A stretch of DNA of 57,558 nt from CAZJAH01 sp964544155 (GCA_964544155.1 CAZJAH010000018.1:1-57558), one strand, 5' to 3'; positions 46,126-56,115 are shown, counted from the first letter of the stretch. The notes: generated by a model from the sequence alone, not told the origin. Numbers and translations: made by a program.

Positions 46126-47051
46126 TTACCTATTTTTTTTGAAAGTATATTTTTAAATAAATAATAATAGCTCCTGCTAACACTAATTCCAAGAGTAACA
46201 TCTTTGAGTTTGTCCGGGGGGAGAACCTGTCTTTCGGCCCGATAAGCCATAAAAGCAGAAGAGATCATACCAAAAATTCCTTCCATAAATGCCGCGAAGC
46301 CTACGCGGTTAAGGATCCCGAAAAAAATCTGGGCCGTGAAAAATTGCAGCGACCGACCCAAGGCACGAAAAAATGGGAAATATTTCCATTGGTATCGAAT
46401 AAGCTGCTGTGATACTCTTACCCATTTCCAGTCTGGTGTTTTGCCGCCGGGAGAGCTGAAATGCAGGACTCTTAAATCCGGGAAAAACCTAATGTTAAAC
46501 CCTGAGGCGATGGCTCTTGTACAGAAATCAATTTCTTCGAATCCAAATCCCCAAAAACCTCCGATTTTATTGATAACTTCTCTTCTTATTCCGGCACCTG
46601 TCCCTGGAAAATAATTGTATTTGTAGCCCTTTTCGGGTATATTATTCCTATCTAATTCTAAATGAGTTTGTGTGCTTTCGGTGTAATTGCTGCTGACTTC
46701 AACATTCTGTGAAGCAATAATATGAATATCCGGATATTTTAAAAAAATATTTACTATTCTTTCAAAGGCTTCGGGACTCTCCGGATAAGAATCATCATCG
46801 GTGCGCCAAATAATATCACCAGTAGAAAATTCAATGCCAATATTGATGGCTCTAATATCGAAATTATCAGGCAGCCAGGTATAATTTATATACGGAAATT
46901 CTTCATTCATCATATCCTTTGTGCCATCCTGAGATGCGTTGTCGATTATAATGATCTCCTTATCAGGATAGGTCTGATTTTCAAATGCCTTGATTGTATT
47001 TCTAAGATCATCTCTACGGTTATGAGTAACAATTACGACACTGATCCGCAT
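46110..47051 (-). CDS. Glycosyltransferase family 2
   Basis: A 313-residue GT-A glycosyltransferase. It starts SVVIVTHNRRDDLRNTIKAF (about 4-23) and IIIIDNASQDGT (about 34-45), the nucleotide-binding half. The metal-binding DxD equivalent is WRTDDDSYPES (about 82-92), and the acceptor-side text GTGAGIRREVINKIGGFWGFGFEEIDFCTR (about 154-183) carries the catalytic E-D pair. The C-terminal 80 residues are rich in hydrophobic and aromatic residues (PFFRALGRSLQFFTAQIFFGIL) and may associate with the membrane. It is in the glycosylation cluster, upstream of and overlapping the GT4 gene. Confidence 0.9.
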   Translation of the reverse strand: MRISVVIVTHNRRDDLRNTIKAFENQTYPDKEIIIIDNASQDGTKDMMNEEFPYINYTWLPDNFDIRAINIGIEFSTGDIIWRTDDDSYPESPEAFERIVNIFLKYPDIHIIASQNVEVSSNYTESTQTHLELDRNNIPEKGYKYNYFPGTGAGIRREVINKIGGFWGFGFEEIDFCTRAIASGFNIRFFPDLRVLHFSSPGGKTPDWKWVRVSQQLIRYQWKYFPFFRALGRSLQFFTAQIFFGILNRVGFAAFMEGIFGMISSAFMAYRAERQVLPPDKLKDVTLGISVSRSYYYLFKNILSKKIGKWKKN

Positions 47052-47122
47052 AAATTATCCTTTTATCAAAAAAATTTCAGGCAAGATAATAGAAATTTCT
47101 TAATTTATTTATTTAATAAATA

Positions 47123-47872
47123 TTATTTATTGTCTGAAAGCCTGCTTACTATGTCAGGTATTTCCTTCCAGCTCTTTGATTCCGCGTCCGCTTCGGAAAT
47201 ACGCGGATTCTCCTTTAAGAATATACCGGTATCATCCCCGCTGAATCTGATGGCCTTCATACCTATGGCTTTAGCTCCGACAATATCTGTTAATTCAATA
47301 TCGCCGATATGGAGCCCTTCGGCCGGTTTTATATCGAAATGCCTGAGTATTGTATTGAAAGCCTTGGGATGCGGCTTAGATACACAGGTCTCATCACTGA
47401 AGGAAAATGCGCCGAAGTATTTAAGGATATCCTCCTTATCCAACAGAATCTTTAATACTGAGCCGGGGGAGAAGCCGGTATCGGATACTATTCCCATTTC
47501 ATATCGTTCTGAAAGAATTGGCAGAGTGCTTTTAACTCCCGGCAATAATTTGGGCGGGTGATCAAGGATACTGTCAGAAAAAGCACGGACTACATTCGCT
47601 ATACAATCTTCACTTTCAGGAAGTTTGAGATAATTCCAAAAGAACCTTACCGTTTCTACAGGTTCCGGTGTTCGCTGATCTTTACGCCAAATATTATTAA
47701 AGAACTCCCATGATGCTTTCATGGCTTTATCATACTGATCTTGCTTGACCATTACGCCTATTTTATCAATTTCATTTATAAGGGCTTTCTGGCGTATGGC
47801 GTTTCGCTGCCTTCCGTTGGACGAATCAAAAAGTGTATTCCAAAAATCAATAGTTACTAATTTAACAGGCAT
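47123..47872 (-). CDS. HAD-superfamily hydrolase
   Basis: A 249-residue Rossmannoid hydrolase. Motif I is LVTIDFWNTLFDS (about 5-17): the nucleophile Asp is present, but the usual second Asp (DxD) is Trp. Motif II Ser/Thr lies in GIVSDTGFSPG (about 132-142), motif III Lys in CVSKPHPKAF, and motif IV is IGDIELTDIVGAKAIGMKAI (about 198-217). Loss of the second Asp is seen in some HAD phosphonatases and dehalogenases and argues against a simple phosphomonoesterase. The substrate is unknown. It lies between glycosyltransferase and nth genes. Confidence 0.87.
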   Translation of the reverse strand: MPVKLVTIDFWNTLFDSSNGRQRNAIRQKALINEIDKIGVMVKQDQYDKAMKASWEFFNNIWRKDQRTPEPVETVRFFWNYLKLPESEDCIANVVRAFSDSILDHPPKLLPGVKSTLPILSERYEMGIVSDTGFSPGSVLKILLDKEDILKYFGAFSFSDETCVSKPHPKAFNTILRHFDIKPAEGLHIGDIELTDIVGAKAIGMKAIRFSGDDTGIFLKENPRISEADAESKSWKEIPDIVSRLSDNK

Positions 47873-47896
47873 TATTATTTCGTGATTAAATTGGTT

Positions 47897-48511
47897 TTAA
47901 ATCTTAAAAGCAGACGGACAAAGCTCATTAATAACGCAATTCCCGCAATCCGGTTTGCGCGCCCTGCATACTTTCCGGCCATGATTAATAAAGTAATGTG
48001 TGAATATGACCCATTTATCTACGGGTATTAGATTTTCCAATATTTTTTCAATTATTTCAGGATTTCTTGTATCAGCAAATCCGAGCCTGGTACTAATTTT
48101 TATTACATGAGTATCGACAACTATCCCGGGTGTGTCGAACATATGGCCTAAAAGCACATTGGCTGTTTTGCGGCCGACTCCGGGAAGCTTAAGCAAGTCT
48201 TTCATACTGCCCGGCACTTCCCCGCCGAATTCATTAATTATCATTTTGCAGGCGCCTTTTATGTTTCTTGCTTTGGCTTTATAAAATCCTGTTGAATAAA
48301 TGTCCTCTTCGAGTTCCTCTGAGGCCGCTTTTACATAATCCCCGGGGCTATTGTATTTTTTGAACAATTTTTTCGTAACCTCATTTACTCTGGCGTCTGT
48401 ACATTGAGCGGATAGTATGGTCGCTATAAGCAGTTCAAAAGCGTTATTATGATTGAGCTGTATTGTTACGTCAGGATATTCTCCGGAAAGAATTTCCAGT
48501 ATTTTGCTCAT
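47897..48511 (-). CDS. nth: Endonuclease III (DNA glycosylase/AP lyase)
   Basis: A 204-residue base-excision-repair enzyme that removes oxidised pyrimidines. It has the helix-hairpin-helix LLKLPGVGRKTANVLL (catalytic Lys within, about 102-117), the catalytic Asp in VDTHVIKISTRLG (about 128-140), and the C-terminal [4Fe-4S] cluster CRARKPDCGNCVINELC (spacing C-x6-C-x2-C-x5-C). I start at ATG 48511; an upstream TTG at 48541 adds ten residues, and the E. coli protein begins close to the ATG. It is embedded in the glycosyltransferase cluster, with no obvious functional link. Confidence 0.94.
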   Translation of the reverse strand: MSKILEILSGEYPDVTIQLNHNNAFELLIATILSAQCTDARVNEVTKKLFKKYNSPGDYVKAASEELEEDIYSTGFYKAKARNIKGACKMIINEFGGEVPGSMKDLLKLPGVGRKTANVLLGHMFDTPGIVVDTHVIKISTRLGFADTRNPEIIEKILENLIPVDKWVIFTHYFINHGRKVCRARKPDCGNCVINELCPSAFKI

Positions 48512-48549
48512 TCTTTGTTTTGATCGATTCAAAGTTTTCAATTGATAAA

Positions 48550-49206
48550 TTAACCCTTGTAATTAAAGCAGACTGAATCTTCGGAATTCCTGTAATAAAG
48601 ATAAGTAGGATTGTCAATCCTGGCTGTAATGAAGCCGCTTTTTCGGTATTTTTCATAGAATAGCCTGTCTTCGCCGTAATCCACATTGTCAAAACCACCC
48701 GCGGCTATGGCAGTTTCCTTACGAGTAACGAATGTACCGCCGACAATGCAGTCGTAAATACTAATTTTCCTTCCCGGATCATTCATGTCAGGAACAAATT
48801 CATCGCCAATAATTTTAAAACCGCCGTGCAGGAGCTCGACTCCGGGATTATCAAGCATGGTTTTACGCCTTAATTCCAGATGAGCCGGTAAATACTCATC
48901 ATCGGAATCAAGGAAAGTCAACAGCGCTCCGGAAGCGGCTAGTACGCCTGCGTTTTTTGCCAGAGCGGGGCGGCCGCGGCCTGAATGATATAAATACCTG
49001 AACCTGCTGTCGCTGCGTATGATGTTTTTGATATATTCAAAGCTTTTGTCTGTGCTGCCGTCATCGACTATTACACATTCCCAATCGGCTATGCTCTGAT
49101 TTATTAAAGAATTAACCGCGCGGGGCAATGTACCCGCGCGATTAAATGAGCACATTATAACCGAGAAAAATGGAATACTGCCGCTTTTATTAATAATAAC
49201 CGGCAT
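48550..49206 (-). CDS. Glycosyltransferase family 2
   Basis: A 218-residue GT-A glycosyltransferase. It has FFSVIMCSFNRAGTLPRAVN (about 13-32), CVIVDDGSTDKSFEYI (about 48-63), and the DxD motif LTFLDSDDEYLPAHLE (about 93-108). The protein is short for GT2, about 220 residues against 250-330, and the C-terminus ends soon after the predicted acceptor segment (YGEDRLFYEKYRK), so it is a minimal or slightly truncated member. Its stop lies close to the nth start. It lies one base from the T9SS cargo gene upstream on the same strand. Confidence 0.88.
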   Translation of the reverse strand: MPVIINKSGSIPFFSVIMCSFNRAGTLPRAVNSLINQSIADWECVIVDDGSTDKSFEYIKNIIRSDSRFRYLYHSGRGRPALAKNAGVLAASGALLTFLDSDDEYLPAHLELRRKTMLDNPGVELLHGGFKIIGDEFVPDMNDPGRKISIYDCIVGGTFVTRKETAIAAGGFDNVDYGEDRLFYEKYRKSGFITARIDNPTYLYYRNSEDSVCFNYKG

Positions 49207-50589
49207 TTATTGGCCTGCTACCATTATCTTTTCTGCTGTACTGTATTCTTTCCCTTCGATAATGATAAAATGAATACCCGGCCTGATGGTTCCGTCTAAG
49301 CGCCATTTTATGCTTTGAGGGCCGGTGGGGAACCAGGTGTTATTTACTATTCTTTTTTCTCTGCCTAGTTGATCTATTAGTTTGACGGAATATCTGCCGG
49401 CTTCGTTATTGTTCCAGATAATACCCAGCTCATCCGTTACCGGCTGCGGAAAGATACTTAACTCAGGAATGCCTGCTGTTTCAAATGCTTCCACATCAGT
49501 AGTCATATAGCCTGATTCGTATAGGCCTTCTCCCTGGATAGCTGCGAACATCCTGAAACCGTCGTCGGTTACTTCCCAGTAAGGTATGCCAACCATCCTC
49601 GCAGAACCGCCTTCAGGAAGCCCTTCATTATAAGTTTCCCACCATTCGCCATTTTCGGAGCTGAGCCATATTCCGAGCTCCCCGCAGGCTGCCGCCATAA
49701 AATTATGGTCGTAAGGGTGTACTTTAATATCAAATACCTGAGCGCCGAATGCCGAATGAGGCCGCCAGGTTTTTCCGGAATCATTGCTGATATATATGCC
49801 TTTGCCGATACTTGATTTTTCAAAAGTGACAGAATCTACTCCGGCAAATACAATTGAAGGATCTTTAAGTGAGGGCTGTACGCAAAGAACACGCAGATCT
49901 TTAAGCCCTGAGGAGTCTTTGAGCCATGATTGACCGCCGTCATAGGAGCGGTATACTTTTCCTTCTGACTGATGATTGCCCGCTGCATAGATTGCTTCGT
50001 TTTCTCCGCGCCTTATCTTCAAGTCCGAAGAATTTACTGTGAAATCGACTGTAGTACAGCTGCTGAATTCATCATCGGAATATTTTATACCGCCGAAAGT
50101 ATTTATTGATGAGGTAAATAATATTTCCCTGCCTTCACGTTCAACGCAGTTTATCCTGTATATCTGTCCGGTACTTTCGCACAGTAAATTGTCAGTATCC
50201 CAGCTGTTACCGCCGTCAGTTGATTTAAATATACCGCCTGTAAAATCCCTGACGGCGGCAAACCAAATATTTTCGTTCAAGATTGACTGATGCAGATCGA
50301 ATGTGTAGTAACCTGATAATTGGCTTTGGTCAAAAGTCTTGCCGCTATCGGTGCTGACTTTATATCCACCCCCGCCTGAAATGAAAAACTCAACCGGCAC
50401 GGTAGTAATATCAAATAATACTTCTCCTCCCAGCACCATAATTTTAGCAGGATTGCTTTCATCAAATTTTATCCCATGGATATAGGGCTGGGTATTATCT
50501 GTTTTTTTCCAGGTGAAATTTGCCGGCTGTGCCTGCAAAGCCATAACTGTCATTAATAAAAGAAATGCTGTGTTAAACATTTTTTTCAT
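49207..50589 (-). CDS. Secreted BNR/sortilin-like propeller protein with T9SS sorting domain
   Basis: A 460-residue exported protein. The signal peptide AFLLLMTVMALQAQ is at the start. The body has repeated asp-box/BNR elements (VSTDSGKTFDQ, STDGGNSWDTD, SYDGGQSWLKD, SNDSGKTWRP), giving a six- or seven-bladed beta-propeller like sortilin/photosystem-stability proteins. The last about 90 residues (LSIFPQPVTDELGIIW... RPGIHFIIIEG... EKIMVAG) are a type IX secretion type A sorting domain, so it is predicted to cross the outer membrane and be cell-surface attached or released. A possible TAnnTTTG-type -7 element (CAAAACTA on the plus strand) is at 50704-50711. Confidence 0.87.
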   Translation of the reverse strand: MKKMFNTAFLLLMTVMALQAQPANFTWKKTDNTQPYIHGIKFDESNPAKIMVLGGEVLFDITTVPVEFFISGGGGYKVSTDSGKTFDQSQLSGYYTFDLHQSILNENIWFAAVRDFTGGIFKSTDGGNSWDTDNLLCESTGQIYRINCVEREGREILFTSSINTFGGIKYSDDEFSSCTTVDFTVNSSDLKIRRGENEAIYAAGNHQSEGKVYRSYDGGQSWLKDSSGLKDLRVLCVQPSLKDPSIVFAGVDSVTFEKSSIGKGIYISNDSGKTWRPHSAFGAQVFDIKVHPYDHNFMAAACGELGIWLSSENGEWWETYNEGLPEGGSARMVGIPYWEVTDDGFRMFAAIQGEGLYESGYMTTDVEAFETAGIPELSIFPQPVTDELGIIWNNNEAGRYSVKLIDQLGREKRIVNNTWFPTGPQSIKWRLDGTIRPGIHFIIIEGKEYSTAEKIMVAGQ

Positions 50590-50769
50590 AAAACACCTCT
50601 AAATTTTCATTTATAATAATTAATTTTTTGCTTAATCATTAAAACAAGATAATATATTTCATCTTAAATCTGAACAGGAAAAGTGGATTTTATTATTATT
50701 CTGCAAAACTAAATAGAATTACCCGATTATACGTTATTAGTGTAAGATGAATTAAACGATTGAATTATA

Positions 50770-51420
50770 ATGCGGCATAAAGACCTTATAAAACTGATAG
50801 AGGAGGGGGAATCCACAACTCTTGAATTTAAAAGAAAAGCAACTTCTCCTTATAAACTTGCCAGAGAAATTTCAGCTTTAGCGAATACTAAAGGAGGATA
50901 TTTGCTTATAGGGGTTGATGACAACGGTACAATATATGGCGTGCACAGTGAAAAATCTGAAATTGATGTGGTCGAATCGGCATGCCAGTTTGAAATAGAT
51001 CCTCCCGTTGAGCCTGCCATTGATGTGATTAACATACAGGGAAAGGAAATTGTAGTAGTTTATATTGAACAAAGCCGTTCTAAACCACACAAAATGTACT
51101 TTGAAAATGGCAGCAAAGATAATAAAGTACCCCGCGCCTATATAAGAATGGGGGAGAAATCCGTTATCGCCAGCAGGGAAATGTACCGCCTGATGAAATA
51201 CTCTGATGATGATTCAAAAAAACTCATGCTCAGTATTGGCGATAAGGAAAAAAGGCTTTTCGCTTATCTGGAGAAATATGAAAAAGCTACGGTCAGGGAC
51301 TTCTCCAGAATCGTCAATATTTCCGAACGCAGGGCATCAAGGCTGCTTATTAGACTTGTCAGGGCAGGAGTTATCCAAATACATTCAGACAGCGCCCGTG
51401 ATTACTTCACTTTAGCCTGA
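50770..51420 (+). CDS. AlbA_2/Schlafen-type putative DNA-binding regulator with winged helix
   Basis: A 216-residue protein. Residues about 10-130 are the AlbA_2 (divergent AAA-4/Schlafen) domain: GESTTLEFKRKATSPYKLAR, then ALANTKGGYLLIGVDDNGTIYGV and VPRAYIRMGEKSVIASREMY. The C-terminus (about 155-216) reads as a winged helix: TVRDFSRIVNISERRASRLLIRLVRAGVI. The combination is usual for transcriptional regulators of unknown ligand, and this one lacks the ATPase half of larger Schlafen-like proteins. It lies between two minus-strand T9SS cargo genes and may control them, but no site is visible. Confidence 0.82.
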   Translation: MRHKDLIKLIEEGESTTLEFKRKATSPYKLAREISALANTKGGYLLIGVDDNGTIYGVHSEKSEIDVVESACQFEIDPPVEPAIDVINIQGKEIVVVYIEQSRSKPHKMYFENGSKDNKVPRAYIRMGEKSVIASREMYRLMKYSDDDSKKLMLSIGDKEKRLFAYLEKYEKATVRDFSRIVNISERRASRLLIRLVRAGVIQIHSDSARDYFTLA

Positions 51421-51437
51421 TTCCGGCAAACAATAAA

Positions 51438-51483
51438 CAGTTTCCTGAAAAAACAGTTCCCCTGAAAAAACAGTTCCCCTGAT
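51438..51483 (+). repeat. Short tandem repeat, 17-bp unit, about 2.7 copies
   Basis: Units of the form ACAGTTCCCCTGAAAAA repeat head to tail between the AlbA_2 gene and the convergent giant cargo gene; the first copy has one change (TTTCC for TTCCCC). They are most likely slippage products. Confidence 0.8.
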
Positions 51484-51525
51484 GCATTTCTGCACGCCTA
51501 ATTGCGATAATCTTAACGGAGGCGT

Positions 51526-54500
51526 TTATTTACTTATAACAAGGCGTTTTGTTTTAGAAAACTGCCCTGATGACATTCTTATAATATAAATACCTGATGC
51601 AAGTTCATCAACAGGCAGTAATTTATTGTAAAGCCCCGGTTTATGAATACCCTCGGCCAGGGTTAAAACTCTTTCTCCCATGTAGTTGTATATTTCAACC
51701 GAAGTTTCTGTTTCAAATCCAACGCCGTATTCTATCATGATATTCTCCGAAGCAGGATTCGGATAGGGGGCATTGAGTTGGAATTCTTCACCAGAGAATC
51801 GAACCATTCTGCCCTGAAGATAGCATACTCCTGTTAAAGTAAAATCAGCAACTTTATTTAAAGTTGAATCACAGGGATAAATAGTATTTACAAAGATTTC
51901 TGATTTTTCCTGATTGCCAATGTAAATATTATAATCTATAGATATCAGTTCACCGCTGAATGGAGTAGGCAGACTGCCGGTTCCCGTTACAATAAGCTCG
52001 CCGATATTATTTTCGATATTCCACTGCCAGATTGAGTTATCAAGAGTACTGGTAAAATTCTCAGTAAAGTTCAAAGTTGACTGGTCGAATTCTATCCTAA
52101 ATTCTATTGCGTCAAGTATCCCCCCAGCGAGTTCGGGTATATCCGCGTTAAGCTTTAAGCTGCCGCCTGTACCGGGATTTCCTGCTATTACTGAGTTAAT
52201 ATTGTTTATGAAAATTTCGTGTGCTGTTCCGCTTAAATCCGTGCTGAGTTCTTCATTTAATGAATTACCAAAAATGATACGAGCGTTGTGGACACCGGGG
52301 CGTTCCGGTGAAAATCTGATTGTAATGAAGCCTGTGCTTTCAGGCTCAATCGTCTTATCCTGTATCATATTATGACTGAAGGCCGAAGCGTCCGGGCCTG
52401 TGATACTGATTTCTGATGCATTAAGTACAAGCTCATCCACACTGCTTGAATTAACAATTTCTATATCCATACTGTATTCATCACAAATTATGAGATTACC
52501 GAAAGCAAGTGAGCTTGATATAGATACTCCCGGGGCGTCACAACTGAAGCTGAAATCATCTATTTTATAATCACCTTCGAAAGTACCGTCAAAAGCATCG
52601 TGCGCGATCTCTAAATCTATAATCCTGCTGCCATAGCTCTGAGGCACGAATGTGAATTCAATTTCTTCTGTTTCTCCTTCTGCGATAGTGAATCCATTTA
52701 GTTTGGAGGCATCAAGAGGTACATAGTCATTAGTACCCTGAATTATTTCAATATTATCAATAATTAGTTCAGAAGAATTGCCGGGATTTCTCAACTGCAG
52801 GACCGCGCTGCCGTCAATACCGTTATGTGGAGTTTCAAGGCACAGCCACTCGACTTCGAGCTTAGGAAGTATTCCCGTACCTTTTAATACAACTCTTACG
52901 GGATCATTTCTGTCTTTGATGCCAAGCAGGACTACGCCTTCGTACTCGGTTTCATCTAGGGGAAAGAAGGATACATCTATCTCGATTTCCTGCTCTGCCT
53001 GAACTGTGGCAGTAAATGATTCATCCACAGTAAACACATTATCGGGATTCTCTTCGAATGTTACTGATTCGATTTCAATATCTCTCTGATTCAGATTTTT
53101 AAAAGTAATAACCGAATCATAAGCAGCATTGATCCTTCTTTCTTTCCAGTCAATTTCAAGATCGGGGAAATTAGCGTCCTGCCCTATACCGGAAAGTTCT
53201 ACAGCGGCAGATTCACAAGCTTCAGGAAGTTGAAAATCAATGATTGCCTTTTTTGGCCCAGGTGTATTTGGGTTAAAGTATACAGTCATTTCAAGACAGG
53301 AATCAGGATCAAGTGTGATTTCGCCCTTAGGTTCATAATCGAACTCTGATGAATTTACACCGTTCAGCACGGGTGTAAATACAAGAACTTCATAGTTTGT
53401 ATTCTTTAATATGCAAATGATTAATGAATCCTTGCTTGTACCCGTAGTGACAGTCCCCATATCTATTGGAGGAGAGGTTTCTGAACCGCACATACCGTCG
53501 CCTATGAGATCGAGCTTTACGGTATCGGCGCATTTGCCCTTGACAACAAGCTGGGCAGATCTCATGCCTGTACTCCTTGGCTGGAAGTTAATTTCAATTA
53601 GATTACCGTCGCCGGGCTGGATAATTTCGCCGGTAATATCATGGGATAATGAGAAATCATCTTTATCCGGGCCGATTATTTCAGCGCTTTCAATTTCCAC
53701 AGACAGATTTCCGGCGTTATTCAGCCTGTCAAATTCCGGAACTGACTTCCCGATCAGGACAGTACCGAAATTCAGTTGGGATGATTCGAATTCAAGCCTG
53801 GGTGAATATACCGAGAAATCACTGTCCATTGCGTCCTCGCTTCCGGGTACACCGCCGAATTTTGATATGTAAACATCATTTAAGCCTATACTGTTAATGG
53901 AATAATCGCCGCGGTTCATATTGCCGCTAAAGTATCCTGTATTGTATCTGTTGCCGTCAGAATCGTAATCTACATCATCAGAAAAGTCAGAATGATAGGT
54001 AAATCCAACCTGTAATGATCGAAGCATAAATAGATCAGTATCATATTCTGCGGTAAAGGGAGTAGGATTATTCGCGTTCGGCAGAGTAAGATTCTGATAT
54101 TGGAAATTCCCCGTATATCTGCCCTGTACAATTATTCTCGGCTCGGAATCGGCTTCTTCTTTATATCTTATCCTCAATCCCCAAGCCCTGAATTTTGAAT
54201 ATGTTGCATCAGCACCGAGAGTTTTTACTGAGGGAGTAGTAGCGGTTGGCGAATATTTTGCGACAAACATATATGGAGAATTATCAGCATACAAGAGTAA
54301 ATTCTGGGTGCCGAATTTTGCACCTTTTTGTACCATACCGGTAATATAAGCATTTCCCTGCGGATCAACAACAACTCCGGCAGCAGTATCTATTTGGCGT
54401 CCTCCTGCAGTCCTAAAGTTGATCAGATTACCGTCTTTGTCATATCTGGCAAGGAATAAATCCCATTGGCCTTCACTATCATAAGTTTCATCGCCAAATT

Positions 54501-56115
54501 TAGTGCTTCCGTTGAAATGGCCTGTCACATAAAAGAAAAGATCGTCATCCTGAACCGCCAGGCTTACAGCCCTTTCTTCTTCCTGGCTTCCTTCCCGATT
54601 TAGCCACTGATATGAATAATCCGGTGAAACGGTAGCGCGAATCCTGTAATTATTACCGGCTCCGGGAGGCATCCATTTATGATTTAGCCCCGTGGCATTC
54701 CTTTTAATCAGATTCCAGGTCTGCCCGCTATTGCTGCTGTAGTATAAATTTACAGGGAGTTCAGGTTCTACGCCGCCCCAGTTAATATCCACCACGTCGC
54801 AAGTTGAATAAACATCTCCGCCTTTGGGATTTATAATTACAACCTGAGATAACCCGCCGACCAGGTTAACTTCGGGCGGGCAGGGAGAACCGCTGAAAAC
54901 CATTGTGGCCTGGCGAAAATCCTTCTGGCCCTGCTGGGTAAATTCCACATTAATGGTAAGTGACGAATCTTTTTTTATGGTAGTGGGTGGAGCCTGGCCA
55001 TCTTCATACCCGACAATTTCAAAATACCCGGAAGGTATAATATCGATCTTATCAATTTCAAAATCCGAGATTCTGGGAGTTATGGTCACCTGCCGGAGCT
55101 CAGAGAATCCCGGCGCCGGATCACCGAAAGAAACTATGCTTTCGGAAAGATCTACCCGGGCGATACTTTCAGATGGGGTAATAAACGTTCTTTCTCTGGT
55201 TATGGGTGCAGCAGGCTTTTTGAAAACTATTTCAAGGTCGCGCATCCTTCCTGATTCGTCGCAGGTGTATGGTGATATCCAGCTTATTTCACAAAATCTC
55301 TTAGTTTGGATATCAATGGCGAGAAACTCATAAATGTCGTTCAATTCATCCTTACTCATTACCGCATAAGCGGCGCCTCCTGTTGCAAGGGATATTTCAT
55401 TAAGCTGGCTGTTCATTGGCATCAAAAGGGTCAGGGCATATACCTGAATATTGGCCGATTGCATTTGTGTGATGATTTCCTGCGTCTGAGTCAGTGAAGT
55501 AGGGTTACCGTCGGTAAGAAAAATAACTACACGCCTGACATCAGGATCTGTTTCATTAAGAAATCTGTTTGCCGCGCCCGTTACGGGATCCAGAAAAGGC
55601 GGATTGTATCTTGTAACACCGCCAACATCAATATTATTTAAGGAATTAATCAATGACGCTCTGTTCTGGGAAAATGGATGGACATTATGAGAGGCGCCCG
55701 CAAAAGATGTTATACCTACTTTAGTCCTTCCAATAAAATTAATTGTATTAATAAACCTTGTAGCACCCTCAACTACCCAGTCCCAGCGTACTATGCCATC
55801 CTGTGTTTCGTTCATGGATTGGCTCTGATCAAGTATTAGAAGAACACTTACCTCAGGTTCATGTGTTTCATCCCGGCAGGTAACAGTTACGGTTTCATCA
55901 AGGTTTATACCGTTCTCGCTCAGGTCAAAATCATCTTCGCTGAGATTATCATACGAAATTCCCGAAGGATCCAATGCTATAAATGAAGCTTTCATCAACG
56001 GAAATTCAGTTGCATTTACCTCTGATATTGTAAATTTCTGGCTAAAGGCATTTTCGGCCTGAACAAACAGAAATAATATTGATATAACAAATGTAATATT
56101 TTTTAACATTTTCAT
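51526..56115 (-). CDS. Giant secreted protein with VWA, propeller and Ig-like repeats and T9SS sorting domain
   Basis: About 1529 residues, exported (signal peptide MKMLKNITFVISILFLFVQA then ENAFSQ; a TTG at 56121 is a less likely start, and ATG 56109 is also possible). A von Willebrand A domain follows with MIDAS motif LILDQSQSMNE (about 94-104) and FLTDGNPTS. Next is an SBBP/beta-propeller part (GNAYITGMVQKG). Then come at least four choice-of-anchor D/ASH-type Ig-like repeats (SSQLNFGTVLIGKSVPEFDR), a cohesin-like domain (about 1325-1440) and a T9SS type A sorting domain (APYPNPASENIMIEY ... ELASGIYIIRMSSGQ). It is a probable adhesin or surface structural protein. It is very long and repetitive, with no frameshift seen. 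Confidence 0.88.
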   Translation of the reverse strand: MKMLKNITFVISILFLFVQAENAFSQKFTISEVNATEFPLMKASFIALDPSGISYDNLSEDDFDLSENGINLDETVTVTCRDETHEPEVSVLLILDQSQSMNETQDGIVRWDWVVEGATRFINTINFIGRTKVGITSFAGASHNVHPFSQNRASLINSLNNIDVGGVTRYNPPFLDPVTGAANRFLNETDPDVRRVVIFLTDGNPTSLTQTQEIITQMQSANIQVYALTLLMPMNSQLNEISLATGGAAYAVMSKDELNDIYEFLAIDIQTKRFCEISWISPYTCDESGRMRDLEIVFKKPAAPITRERTFITPSESIARVDLSESIVSFGDPAPGFSELRQVTITPRISDFEIDKIDIIPSGYFEIVGYEDGQAPPTTIKKDSSLTINVEFTQQGQKDFRQATMVFSGSPCPPEVNLVGGLSQVVIINPKGGDVYSTCDVVDINWGGVEPELPVNLYYSSNSGQTWNLIKRNATGLNHKWMPPGAGNNYRIRATVSPDYSYQWLNREGSQEEERAVSLAVQDDDLFFYVTGHFNGSTKFGDETYDSEGQWDLFLARYDKDGNLINFRTAGGRQIDTAAGVVVDPQGNAYITGMVQKGAKFGTQNLLLYADNSPYMFVAKYSPTATTPSVKTLGADATYSKFRAWGLRIRYKEEADSEPRIIVQGRYTGNFQYQNLTLPNANNPTPFTAEYDTDLFMLRSLQVGFTYHSDFSDDVDYDSDGNRYNTGYFSGNMNRGDYSINSIGLNDVYISKFGGVPGSEDAMDSDFSVYSPRLEFESSQLNFGTVLIGKSVPEFDRLNNAGNLSVEIESAEIIGPDKDDFSLSHDITGEIIQPGDGNLIEINFQPRSTGMRSAQLVVKGKCADTVKLDLIGDGMCGSETSPPIDMGTVTTGTSKDSLIICILKNTNYEVLVFTPVLNGVNSSEFDYEPKGEITLDPDSCLEMTVYFNPNTPGPKKAIIDFQLPEACESAAVELSGIGQDANFPDLEIDWKERRINAAYDSVITFKNLNQRDIEIESVTFEENPDNVFTVDESFTATVQAEQEIEIDVSFFPLDETEYEGVVLLGIKDRNDPVRVVLKGTGILPKLEVEWLCLETPHNGIDGSAVLQLRNPGNSSELIIDNIEIIQGTNDYVPLDASKLNGFTIAEGETEEIEFTFVPQSYGSRIIDLEIAHDAFDGTFEGDYKIDDFSFSCDAPGVSISSSLAFGNLIICDEYSMDIEIVNSSSVDELVLNASEISITGPDASAFSHNMIQDKTIEPESTGFITIRFSPERPGVHNARIIFGNSLNEELSTDLSGTAHEIFINNINSVIAGNPGTGGSLKLNADIPELAGGILDAIEFRIEFDQSTLNFTENFTSTLDNSIWQWNIENNIGELIVTGTGSLPTPFSGELISIDYNIYIGNQEKSEIFVNTIYPCDSTLNKVADFTLTGVCYLQGRMVRFSGEEFQLNAPYPNPASENIMIEYGVGFETETSVEIYNYMGERVLTLAEGIHKPGLYNKLLPVDELASGIYIIRMSSGQFSKTKRLVISK

